A DNA stretch of 64,000 bases from Impatiens glandulifera (Eukaryota > Streptophyta > Magnoliopsida > Ericales > Balsaminaceae): assembly GCF_907164915.1 (NCBI RefSeq), contig NC_061866.1:24445905-24509904 (forward strand). The letters are read 5' to 3'. Below, piece after piece: positions 12,510-23,829 of this stretch. The position numbers and the translations under genes were made by a program. Every line of letters begins with the position of its first letter. Position 1 is the stretch's first letter. Below the pieces are notes generated by a model. The model worked only from the letters and a program-made list of their open reading frames with translations. It did not search any database and was not told the DNA's origin.

Positions 12510-13684
12510 TGTTAGGATCTAGATCGTCGATAGTGGACCGGGGTCTGGCTAAAAGATAATCTCTGACAACACTCAACGGTTGGCGTTAATCCGGTTAAGA
12601 GTTAACATCGGTTTCAATACAGCACAAGCTGTCACAAACCCTTGAACCGAGTTCAAGTGCGGAAGTGGTTTGTTTCAGACTGAAGAAACACACACACGGG
12701 ATGGATAGAGATGAGATTTGGAGGATATCGGTTTGAAGGTTAGTGAGGCGATTAGGATGATATGAGTCGGTTAGGATATTGAGCCGACCGAAAATAGAAC
12801 GCAGGAAACAGGTTTTTATGGATGTTCAGAGATAAAACTCCTATGTCACCCCTTCTTCTCAAACAACGAGAAGGATATTCACTAAGGAATACTCACACAC
12901 AATACATAGTCGAGTCTTATTTACTGCTCGATAATCACTCTTATAACTCTCACAGAAATTGTAATACACTTCACAAATGCACACTTACTCTTTGAATCTT
13001 TTAGAGATATAAGAACTTTTGATCACTTTGTAACTTCGTAACTTGTTCGCTCACAATTCTTCTGTATCTCTTCTTGTTCTTCAGCTTCTCCTTTTATAGG
13101 TGAAATGTGCCTACGATCATATTTCTTCAACGGATACCTTCAGGGCAATCCTTGAATCTGATTGGTTGAGCAGAGGATCAGCATATCATTAAATGCGGTT
13201 TTATTTTCCAAGATATGAATCAGACCGGCTTTATTTGTCTTTGCTTGATTATAGTAACTATCGGTTGGACAGTTGCTTGTACCTGGGAAGTTGCTCCTTT
13301 GACTTATACCAAAATAGTAACTTTTCTTCAGGAAATCTTCTGCAGCCTACAGCGTATCATCAGACTTGTATGAATATGGTAATGTCATAGTCAGATCCTT
13401 TGATGTAGTCTTCTGTATATACTCAAAGTATTTGTTTGTACCAATTTGTAAAATGTTCTTAATTTGATATTCTTGACTTCTTTCTCTTAATTTGGATTGT
13501 ATGCTTTACTTTAACTGTTTATGTTTAGCGGTTGTTAAGTTCAACCAGACAGCTTCAGGTTTTAGATATGTCATTTGCTTCTTCTAGTCGGCTTGATTTT
13601 TTGATCGGTTGGAGTTCTTGACGGTTCCTGCACAATTAAGTTTGTTAAATTAAGTTCTTATTGACCGGTCAAATTTATCTAACA
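12510..13684 (-). mobile_element. Solo LTR (1,175 bp) in satellite
   Basis: Begins TGTTAGGATC and ends ATCTAACA, so the termini are inverted (TGTTAG/CTAACA). It is flanked by a perfect 5-bp target duplication, CGATA, at 12505-12509 and 13685-13689, within the satellite motif CCGATATTCTAAG. Read on the minus strand it ends GATCCTAACA, like the other Sirevirus-type LTRs here, and shares with them a GGTTCAAGGGTTTGTGACA-type stretch and the ATCCATAAA segment next to the CTTCTC/GAGAAG hairpin. No internal domain remains, so it arose by LTR-LTR recombination. The small ORF at 13193-13390 is not a gene. Confidence 0.9.
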
Positions 13685-16600
13685 CGATATTATAAGAATA
13701 TCCAAATATAAAAAAGTATGTCTTAGTATATTTTATGATGTGTTGTGTTGAATTTATTTATTAAATATATATACAACCTAACATATAATAATACAATATG
13801 GTATGGTGTAAAATAATTTATATTTGATTCGGATAACTTTTATATTAAAAATCTTATTTTAGTTTAGATTAAATTAATTAAAATAAAAAATATAATACAA
13901 TTATTCAAGAATACATAAAATATCATAAAATAGATTAAAAAATTAGTGTAATTTCAAATATGATAATACCCATTTTTCAAGAATAATTGGGAAAAAAAGC
14001 TCGTAAAAAATGATTTATAATTTATTGTGATGACTTTAACATATTAAAAACAAATACAATCTAACATAATATAATACAATAAGGTAAATAATATTCGAAT
14101 AAGGTTTGTAATAATTTTCATTAGGTTGAGATTACTTTGATATTATAAAATTAAAAATAGTTTAGATTAAATTAAGTGAAATAAAAAATACAATTTGATA
14201 TAAAATCACACAACATATCTTAAAATAAATAAGAAAACCCATCGTATTTTCAAAAATAATAATATAATTTTTTTAAACAAAAAAACTCTTATTTTAAATA
14301 AAGATACCCAATATTCTAAAAATATTCCAAAATAAAAAATATTACGTCTCAAAATAATTTATAATGTATTGAGATAATTTTTACTTATTAAAAAAATATA
14401 ACCTAACATAAAATAATAAAATATGGTAAATAATGTTCGAAAAAGATTTGCGATAAATAAATTATCTTGACATAACTTTTATAATACAAAACTATTCTTA
14501 TATTAAATTAAATTAAATTAAGTGAAATAAATAAAAATAAATTAAATTTAAAATAAGATAATACATAATATCCCAAAATAGATTAATAAATATTAGTGTA
14601 ATTTTAAATACGGTATTTTATTTTAAATTAAAAAACTCTTATTTAAATTAAAATACTTTTTTTTCTTAGAATTCCAAAAATAAAAAAACTAATCAACAAA
14701 TGATTTAAATGTTTTATGATTACATATTAAAATAAAATACAACCAACATAAAATAATAAAATATGATAATTAATATTCGATTAAGTTTGGTCTATTCAGT
14801 TGAGACTACTTTTATATTACAAAACAAAAATTAGATTAAATTAAAATAAATGTAAAAAAAATAAAATTTGATATAAATATACATAAAATATCTCAAAATA
14901 ATTTTAAAAAAAACTTATGGTATATTCAATTACGATAGGATACTTTTTTTTAAACAAAAAAACTCTTAATTTAAATAAAGATACCCGTTATTTTAAGAAT
15001 ATTCTAAAATAAAAAAGAATTCTGAAAATAATGTATAATGTGTTAAGATGACTTTTACTTATTAAATACAAATACAACCTAACATAAAATAATACAATAT
15101 GGTAAATAATATTCGAATAATGTTTGTGATAATTTTATTCTATTGAGATAACTTTTATATTACAAAATAAATCTTAGTTTACATTAAATTTAGTTAATAA
15201 AATAAAGAAAATATACAATTTTAAATAAAATCATACGAAATATCCAAAAATACATTAAGAAAACTCATCGTATTTTCAAATACGATAAGATAATATTTTA
15301 AACCAGAAAAAACTCTTATTTTAAATAAAAATATCCGATATTCTAAGAATATCCAAATATAAATAAGTATGTCTCAATATATTTTATAATGGGTTGAGAT
15401 GAATTTATTTATTAAAAACATTTACAACCTAACATATAATAATACAATATGGTATGGTTTGAGATAATTTATATTTGGTTGAGTTAATTTTTATATTAAA
15501 ATTTTTATTTTAGAATAAAATAAATTAATTTACATAAAAAATATAATGCAATTTGATATAAAAACACATGAAATATCACAAAATAGATTAAGAAAATTCC
15601 ATTTAATTTCAAATACGATAAAATTATTATTTTTAAAACTCAAAAAAAATCTTATTTTTAATTTAAATACACGTTTTTCTAAGACTAATAAAAAAAAAAT
15701 TAAGCTTGTCAGAAATGATTTATAATTTATTGTGATGTCTTTAACAAATTAAAAACAAATAAAACCTAAAATAATATAATATTATATGGTAAATAATATT
15801 CGAATAAGGTTTGTAATAATTTTTATTCGGTTGAGATTACTTATATATTTTAAAATTAAAATTAGTTTAGATTAAATTAAATGAAGTAAAAAATTACAAT
15901 TTGATATAAAATCACACGACATATCTTAAAATAAATAAGAAAACTCATCGTCGTATGTTCTAAAATGATAATAAAATTTTTTTAAACAAAAAATTCTTAT
16001 TTTAAATAAAGATACCCGATATTCTAAGAATATTCCAAAATAAAAAAAAACAGTACATCTCAAAATAATTTATAATGTATTGAGATAATTTTTACTTATT
16101 AAAAAAAGATAACCTAACATAAAATAATAAAATATAGTAAATAATATTCGAAAAGGTTTGCGATAAATAAATTATCTTGACATAACTTTTATAATACAAA
16201 ATTATTCTTAGATTAAATTAAATTAAATTAAGTGAAATAAATAAAAATAAATTTTAAATACGATATTTTATTTAAAATTAAAAAACTCTTATTTAAATTA
16301 AAATACTTTTTTTCTAAGAATATCAAAAAAATAAAAAACTAATCAAAAAATGATTTAAATGTTTATGATTACATATTAAAACCAAATACAACAAAACATA
16401 CAATAATAAAATATAGTAAATAGTATTCGATTAAGTTTGGTCTATTCAGTTGAGACTACTTTTATATTACAAAACTAAAATCAGTTTAAATTAAAATAAA
16501 TTTTAAAAAAATACAATTTGATATAAAACTACATGAAATATATCAAAATAATTAAAAAAAACTCATCGTATATTCAATTACGATATGATACTTTTTTTAA

Positions 16601-18115
16601 ACAAAAAAACTCTTAGTTTAAAGAAAGATACCCGTTATTTTAAGAATATTCTAAAATAAAAATAAAAATATGTCTCAAAATAATGTATAATGTTTTAATA
16701 TGAATTTTACTTATTAAATACAAATACAACCTAACATAAAATAATAAAATATGGTAAATAATATTCGAATAATGTTTGCGATAATTTTATTTGATTGAGA
16801 TAACTTTTATATTACAAAATTAATCTTAGTTTACATTAAATTTAGTTTATAAAATAAAATAAAAATATTATAATTTTAAATAAAATTACCCGAAATATCC
16901 AAAAATACATTAAGAAAACTTATCGTATTTTCAAATACGATAAGATAATATTTTAAACCAGAAAAAACTCGTATTTTAAATAAAAATATCTGGTATTCTT
17001 AGAATATCCAAATATATATAAGTATGTCTCAATATATTTTGTAATGGGCTAAATGAATTTATTTATTAAAAACATATACAACCTAACATATAATAATTCA
17101 ATATGGTATGGTTTGAAATAATTTATATTTGGTTGAGATAAGTTTTATATTAAAAATCTTATTTTAGATTAAATTAAATTAATTAAAATAAAAAATATAA
17201 TGCAATTTGACATAAAAACCCATGAAATATCACAAAATAGATTAAGAAAATTCTATTTAATTTCAAATACGATAAAATTATTTTTTTAATTCAAAAAAAC
17301 ATTTATTTTGAATTAAAATACCCGTTTTTCTAAGACTAATTGAAAAAAAGCTCGTTAGAAATGATTTATAATTTATTCTGATGACTTTAACCAATTAAAA
17401 ACAAATATAACCTAAAATAATATATTATAATATCGTAAATAATATTAGAATAAAGTTTGTAATAATTTTTATTCAGTTGAGATTACTTTTAAATTTTAAA
17501 ATTAAAATTAGTTTAGATTAAATTAAATGAAATAAAAAAATTACAATTTGATTTAAAATTACACAACATATCTTAAAATAATTAATAAAAACTCATTGTA
17601 TTTTCAAATATGATAATATAATTTTATTAAACAAAAAAATTATTATTTTTAATAAAAATACCCTATATTCTAAGATTATTCCAAAATAAAAAACAGTACT
17701 TCTCAAAATAATTTATAATGTATTGAAATAATTTTTACTTATTAAAAAAATATAACCTAACATAAAATAATAAAATATGGTAAATAATATTCGAATAAGG
17801 TTTGCAATAATTTATATTAGGGTGAGATAAATTTTATACTACAAAACTATTCTTAGATTAAATTAAATTTAGTGAAATAAATAAAAATTAATTCAATTTA
17901 AAATAAAATAATACATAATAACATAAAATAGATTAAGAAATATTAGATTAATTTAAAATACAATATTTTTTAATTTAAAAAAACTCTTATTTTAAATTAA
18001 AATACTTCTTTTTATTAGAATATTCAAAAATAAAAAAACTAAACAACAAATGATTTAAATGTTTTGTGATTACATATTAAAACAAAATACAACCAAACAT
18101 AAATATTCAAGGTAA
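13685..18115. repeat. AT-rich satellite array, segment 3
   Basis: About 13 monomers of the same satellite. Variant markers recur at 13998, 15706 and 17352 (GATTTATAATTTATTGTGAT type) and at 14690, 16338 and 18037 (ATCAACAAATGATTTAAATG type), steps of 1.65-1.71 kb. Corrected for the solo LTR, the step from segment 2 into segment 3 is about 1.3 kb, or four monomers. Two internal dyads (reported separately) recur here. It ends at about 18115 where Harbinger sequence starts. Confidence 0.9.
16921..16942. repeat. Perfect 22-bp dyad in a satellite monomer
   Basis: Arms TATCGTATTT and AAATACGATA around a 2-bp TC centre. The same site in other monomers is palindromic with different centres: 7987-8006 (TG), 12438-12457 (TT) and 15267-15286 (TC), each with 9-bp arms. 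Some monomers have one-base mismatches. Confidence 0.8.
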
Positions 18116-18207
18116 ATATTTTTTGATTTTTCAAGTTTAATAATATTAGTTCCTTTGTTTTATATATTATTAATAAATAAAATCATTTCATGTCTTGTCT
18201 TTAATAG
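18116..18207 (+). mobile_element. Harbinger-derived intron remnant at the satellite junction
   Basis: AT-rich DNA between the last satellite monomer and the transposase exon. It ends in a good acceptor (CTTTAATAG) and is read as the 3' part of a transposase intron. Satellite similarity stops at about 18115. Confidence 0.5.
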
Positions 18208-18989
18208 AATTGTATTGGTGCTATTGATGGCACTCATGTACGAGTACATCCTAAGGCAAGTGAGTCACTAAATTGGCGTGGTCGAACTGGTTATACAACT
18301 ACAAATGTCATAGCGATATGTGACCACAATATGTTATTTACATATTTTGTCGCTGGTGCTGAGAGTTCTATGCACGATTCATCGGTCCTTAACAAAGTTT
18401 GGAATAATCCAATATATAGTTTTCCGCATCCAATACCAGGTATATTATTCACTTCATTGTTTTAATTGTCAAATAAAATATGCAACAAAACTTATGAATG
18501 ATTTTGGTAGGTAAATATTACCTAGTTGATGCAGGTTATAAAAATATGGTTGGTTACATGGCACCATATCGTCATATCCCATATCACCCGCATCAATTTT
18601 CGTCACAACAACAACAATCATATAATGCAAAAGAGGCGTTCAATAAACAACACTTGTCCATCAGATCTGTGATTGAGAGAACTTTTGGAATTTGGAAAAA
18701 CAAATGGCACATAATATTTTATTCGGGTTCTCTTCGAGGATTTTTAATTGAAAAATAATTGAATATTATTAATGCAACTGCGGGATTGCATAATTATATC
18801 CGAAGAAATATGATTGAAGAAATTCCCATTAATTTTGATAGACGTCGAAATGAAGGAAGAACTGAGACTACTAATGACGATTCCATGGAAGACGAGGAAG
18901 ATGAAAGGTATATTGAACCAAATGATGGCATGAATACTTTTCGAGATGAAATTGCCACACAAATTTATTGTTGCATTAATGAATCTTAA
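18208..18989 (+). pseudogene. PIF/Harbinger transposase, DDE domain fragment
   Basis: DDE_Tnp_4-type transposase of a PIF/Harbinger DNA transposon. The upstream intron ends TTTAATAG at 18207. An exon at 18208-18439 begins NCIGAIDGTHV with the first catalytic Asp. A 71-bp GT-AG intron follows (18440-18510). The last exon, 18511-18989, carries YYLVDAGYKN (second Asp) and SVIERTFG (the Glu), then GLHNYIRR and an acidic tail. Splicing keeps the frame. One in-frame TAA at 18756-18758 interrupts the exon and the N-terminal half is missing, so it is dead. Terminal inverted repeats and a TTA/TAA duplication could not be identified. The ORF2 partner (Myb-like) is absent. Confidence 0.85.
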
Positions 18990-19390
18990 CATTTACTATT
19001 TTTTTTATAGTATTGTTCTCGTACAATAAAAAAAATAAGTGTTAATAATAAAATTTTGTTTCATTTTGAATTTATTTTTAAGAATTTATTAAATATAATA
19101 TAATAAATAAAAACAAGATGCATTTATAATAATATAGTAAAATATAGTAAAATAAATAAAACTAGGCCTTATTAAAGAATATAATAACAGTAAGATGTAT
19201 ATATTAAATTAATATAATAAAAAATATATGAAATGAAAAGAATAGTTTTTTTTATTATAACTTAATATTAAAATATGTAGTATTTAAAATGTAATTTTAA
19301 AATAAAAAGGGTATTTTAGTATTTTGGAAATTATTTTAAGTGATGTGATGGATAAGAGTTGATTGATTTGAAAAGTGGTTTGGTTGAGAT
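18990..19390. other. AT-rich spacer, probable Harbinger 3' flank
   Basis: No gene or recognisable repeat. It is AT-rich and ends in an A-run at 19391-19400 next to the truncated Sirevirus-type element. It may include the Harbinger 3' end, but no terminal inverted repeat was recognised. Confidence 0.4.
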
Positions 19391-21213
19391 TAAAAAAAAA
19401 ACTTAAAAGAACAAGGCCCAAGACCTAAAATAATTCTAAAATGAGAAAACATAGTTTTGGGTAGAGGCTTCGTGGAGATATCTGCCGTTTGTTGATCTGT
19501 AGGAACATATTCAAGACGAATCTGCTTCTGATTGACGTGTTCTCGCACAAAATGATGTCTGATTTCGATATGCTTTGTCCGAGAATGCAGAACTGGATTG
19601 TAGGTGATTGCGATAGCACTAGTGGTGTCGCAGAAAATTGGAGATTCTTCAGCCTCAATCCCATAGTCTCTAAGTTGTTGTTGAACCCACAAAAGCTGAG
19701 AGCAACAACTTCCAGATGCGAGATACTCTACTTCTGCTATAGACGTGGCAACTAACGTCTATTTCTTGATGAACCATGAGATTAGACGATTTCCAAGGAA
19801 CTGGTAAGTTCCACTCGTGCTTTTTCTATCAATTTTGCACCCTGCATAATTTGCATCTGAGAAACTGGTCAAATTGAAACTGGAATCCTTCGGATATCAT
19901 AGTCCCACATTTTGAGTTCCCTTTAAGTATTTAAGAATACGTTTAGTAGTAGTAAAGTGAGAAAGTTTAGGATTAGCCTGAAATCTTCTACAAACTCCAA
20001 TGGCAAACTGAATGTCTGGACTGCTAGCAGTCACTTATAGCAAGGATCCAATAAGTCCTCTATATGCTGTTACATCAACACTTTGGTCGCCTTCATCTTT
20101 ATCCAATTTACTAGAGGAGCTCATTAGAGTGGTTGCGGCATAGCAGTTCTCCATTCCAAACTTCTTTAGCAGTTCTTTGGTATATTTGGTCTGATTGATG
20201 AGGGTCCCTTTTTCTAACTAACGGACTTGAAGCCCAAGGAAGAACGTTAATTCTCCCATCATGCTCATTTCAAATTTGTCGTATATCAGCTTAGAAAATT
20301 TATCACACAATTTGGGGTTAGTTCAACCAAAAATAATATCATCAACATATATTTGAACAAGTAGAATGTGAGAATCTTTATTGAATCTAAACAAGATTTT
20401 ATCCACAGTTCCAATAACAAAATCATGTTCAAACAAAAATTCAGTTAAAGTGTCATACCAAGCTCTAGGAGCTTGTTTCAGACCATACAATACATTATCA
20501 AGCTTATAAACATGATTAGGTAACACATGATCTACAAATCCAGGGGGTTGCTCAACATATACTTCTTCACTCAATTTGTCATTTGAAAATGCACTTTTCA
20601 CATCTATTTGAAAGACCTTAAAGTTCTTAAATGATGCATATTCTAGAAAGATTCTAATTGCGTCAAGTCTTGTTGCCGGTGCCAAAGACTCATCAAAGTC
20701 GATACCTTCCTCCTTTCTGTATCCTTGAACAACTAAACGAGCTTTGTTTCTAATGACCAAACCATCTTCACTAATCTTGTTTCTAAAGGCCCATCTTGTT
20801 TCTATGACTGACTTATCAGTTGGTCTAGGAGTAAGATGCCAAACTTTATTTCTCACAAATTGGTTTAACTCCTCCTGCATAGAATTGATCCAATCTGGAT
20901 TAACTACGGCTTCACCAATTTTCTTGGGTTCAATCTAAGAGATAAATGTAGAGTTGTCCTTTTCATCCATCAATTGACATCTTGTCCTTTGAGGAGAGAA
21001 GGGATTTCCGATGATCAATTCTAGTGGATGATTTCTGTTCCATCCAAAGTTGGATCCAAAGGGATTGGTCATCTGAATGGGTGACTCCGCGACATCTAAA
21101 CTCTCAACATCTTGTTGAACAGGAGTTTGTACATCTGGTTGAACCTCAACCGGGTCAACCATTGGATCAGACAACGCAATATGTTTATCCAAAGCTTCTT
21201 CTTCTTCACTCAC
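19391..21213 (-). pseudogene. Reverse transcriptase and RNase H of the minus-strand element
   Basis: A linker rich in Asp/Glu/Pro (21213-20935) precedes the RT. The longest open RT piece (20880-20323, 185 aa) shows RWAFRNK, the palm Asp in QIDVKSAF, the [12 protein letters not shown] motif and the catalytic YVDD box. From 20320 to 19692 the RT thumb and connection are readable only across stops (near 20220, 20035 and 19760). RNase H at 19692-19390 has IFCDTTSAI, SRTKHIEIRHHFVRE and ADISTKPL. Residues are conserved but the frame is not. Confidence 0.9.
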
Positions 21214-21379
21214 AGACTCAAGACTTGTCGCTTTTAGTCTGTCAGCAAGATCAATGGGGTCAATGGATTTTCTCTCAACAGGCTCATCAAAAACTACATG
21301 GAGGGATTCCTCAATGGTTTGCGTTCTTTTGTTGTATACTCTTTAAGCCTTGCTTACTGAAGAGTGTCCCAACATAAAT

Positions 21380-22560
21380 CCATCATCTTCTTTAGCATCA
21401 AAAGCGGTCAAATAAACCTTTCCATTGTTACGAATAAAACATTTACACCTGAATATTTTAAAATAAGAAACTGTGAAAATTCTCCCATAATACAGTTCAT
21501 AGGGGGTTTTATCAAAACGTTTGTTGATTATTCACCGATTTTGTGTATAACAAGCAGTACTTATGGCTTCTGCCCAGAAACTCTGAGGCACGCCTGATTC
21601 AGTTAGTATGGATCTCGCTGCTTCCTTTAGAGTCCTCACTCTTCTCTCAGCAATGTCGTTTTGTTGTGGACTTCAGGCACTAGATAACTCGTGCCTAATT
21701 CCGGTCTCCTCGAGATAAGATATTAGGTATCTGTTAGTGAACTCAGTTCCCTGATCACTTCTAATGCATGTAATATTCAAAGATTTTTGATTCTAAATTC
21801 TTTTAAATATTCTAATCAAGTTTTCAGCAGTTTTATCCTGTGATGGCAAAAATGCAACCCATGTAAATCGAGAAAAATCATCAATAATAATTAGAGCAAA
21901 TCTCATTCCTCCTAGACTTTTTACAGGAATTGGACCAAACAGATCCATATGTAACAGTTCTAGGAAACGGCTGGATTGAGATTTTCCTTTACTTTTGAAC
22001 GATGATCTGTCCTGTTTGCCTAACTGACAAGAAGGACATATCTTGTCCTTAGCAAATTGCAATTTAGGTAATCCAATAACTAACTTGTTTGAACAAATGT
22101 TGTTAATGGTTTTGAAATTCAAATGGTTCAACATTTTGTGCCATAACCATTTCTGGTCATTCTTGGCAATCATGCACATAGGATTAGAAGATTCTTTTTG
22201 CATTTTCATTTTATATGAGTTTCCTACTCTACTACCAGTTAACAAAGTATTTCCATCTTGGTCCTTAACTAGGCATGCATGAGTTTGAAAGTCAACTGAC
22301 AAACCATTATCACATAACTGACGAATATTGATCAAGTTATAGCACAAATTGTCTACAAGTAACACGTCATTAATGGTTAGGTTAACATGGATAATCTTAC
22401 CCTTACCCATGGTCTTACCCTTCTTGTTGTCACCAAAAGTAATCTTAGGTCTAGAGCAATCTGCTATATCAGTAAGAATTTGTCTGTTTCCTATTATATG
22501 CCTGGAACAGCCACTATCAAGATACCATACAGATTCCTCCAACCCATTGTTTATTTGTAC
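21380..22560 (-). pseudogene. Protease and integrase of the minus-strand element
   Basis: An open piece at 22542-21793 (249 aa) begins with the aspartic protease motif WYLDSGCSRH. It continues with the GAG-pre-integrase HHCC zinc region (WLWHKMLNHLNF ... CPSCQLGKQ) and the integrase core with the first catalytic Asp (LLHMDLFGP). Downstream, in several frames, are the second Asp region (SDQGTEF) and the Glu region (ERRVRTLKEAA) at about 21760-21600, broken by stops at about 21680 and 21540. In its family it cleaves the polyprotein and inserts cDNA; this copy is inactive. Confidence 0.85.
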
Positions 22561-22599
22561 CTACACAAAGGAGTATTTAAAATCTTTTGGTACCCACTT

Positions 22600-23780
22600 T
22601 TAATTGGGTCCTCGGTCAATCAGTCCCTTAGGAATCCATATTTGACATATTCTAATGGATTTCCCATTTTGTGTTGTGATTAATATGTATAATTTTGACT
22701 TAGCAGACGACTTTCTGCTAGCCACTAATCCCTTAGTTTTTGAAGAAGACTTTCTTTTAAAACTCCATGACTTTGAGTCAGGTTTTAGATTGCCATATTT
22801 ACTAGCTTCTTCTAACTTATTTTTCAGCCAGCTAACAGTCGACGAAACATAAATAATTTCATTCTTAAAAGTTACTTCTTCGTAAATAGGATCAGATTCA
22901 TTATCAGTCACACTCCCTTTAACAAAACTTATTGGCTTAAGTTTGTCATTTGCTGAGTTTGACTATTTGCAGGACAGGTTAGGGTCATGCTATCAAATCC
23001 TAGACCGGATATAGATCTAGCAGGTTTTAACATCCAGATCTGATATTTGATAGCATATCTAGACATTGTCCAAGCACTAACTACTTAGTTTAGTCTTTTG
23101 TTTTCAGCAGAAAGGGTTTGAATCTGTTCTTTTAGCATTTCATTTTCTGATAAAATCTCTATTTCTTTCTTTTCAAAAACATTTGTTTCAGAAGTTTTAT
23201 AAGAAGGAGAAGTGTTGGACTCATATTTCACTTTCATCTCATAAAACGAATCTGATAACTTTTTGTACTCAAGGGCCATTTCATTGAATGCATTAGTTAA
23301 CTCTTCATTTGTAAATTATGGTGTAGAGATATCATTTACCTTGGATTGGTCGTCTCCCATCAAGCATGTAACAACTTCAGTCTCTCTTTCAACATGAGAC
23401 TCCTCTGAATCGCTATCAGCCCATTTGGATTTGTTTTCAACACACATGAAAACTTTCTGATCCTTCTTTGCTTGAACGTTTCAACCATAGATCTGAGTAA
23501 GTTTATCCCATATTTCTTTAGCAAAGGAACATGACTTGATTTCATAGAATATGTTCATGTTGATCGATTGATATAGAATGTTCCTAGCAACATTATCCAT
23601 GTTGTTGGTCATCTTATTTTCAGTAGTCCATTCACTTCTTGTCTTCGAAATCTTTATGGGGCCATCAATAATGACGCTCCACATATCACAATCAAGAGCA
23701 TCCAAGTGAGCTTGCATTCTTATCATCCAATATTCACAGTTGTCTTTTGACAGAATAGGGATCTCGTTGATGATAGACAT
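22600..23780 (-). pseudogene. Gag of the minus-strand element (zinc knuckle lacking)
   Basis: Capsid/nucleocapsid polyprotein. It starts with ATG at 23780-23778 and the open piece 23780-23481 has the UBN2-type N-terminus (YWMIRMQAHL, DMWSVIIDGP, AKEIWDKLTQIYG). Frame then changes; 23279-23085 is a coiled-coil-like Glu/Lys-rich piece (KKEIEILSENEMLKEQIQTL), and 22911-22600 runs to QIWIPKGLIDRGPN and a stop. Compared with the Gag at 45861, the stretch from the end of the first block to KSKWADSDSEE is missing, including the later UBN2 part and the CCHC knuckle. Stops and frameshifts lie at about 23480, 23310 and 23080. Confidence 0.8.
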
Positions 23781-23815
23781 GATTCAGGTTCTAAAAGCTT
23801 GAGAATAGAAAAAGA

Positions 23816-23827
23816 GCTCTAATACCA
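23816..23827 (-). promoter_or_regulatory. Primer-binding site (initiator Met tRNA)
   Basis: Minus strand TGGTATTAGAGC, two bases inside the LTR. It differs by one base from TGGTATCAGAGC, the complement of the 3' end of plant initiator tRNA-Met used by copia elements. Confidence 0.85.
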
Positions 23828-23829
23828 AT

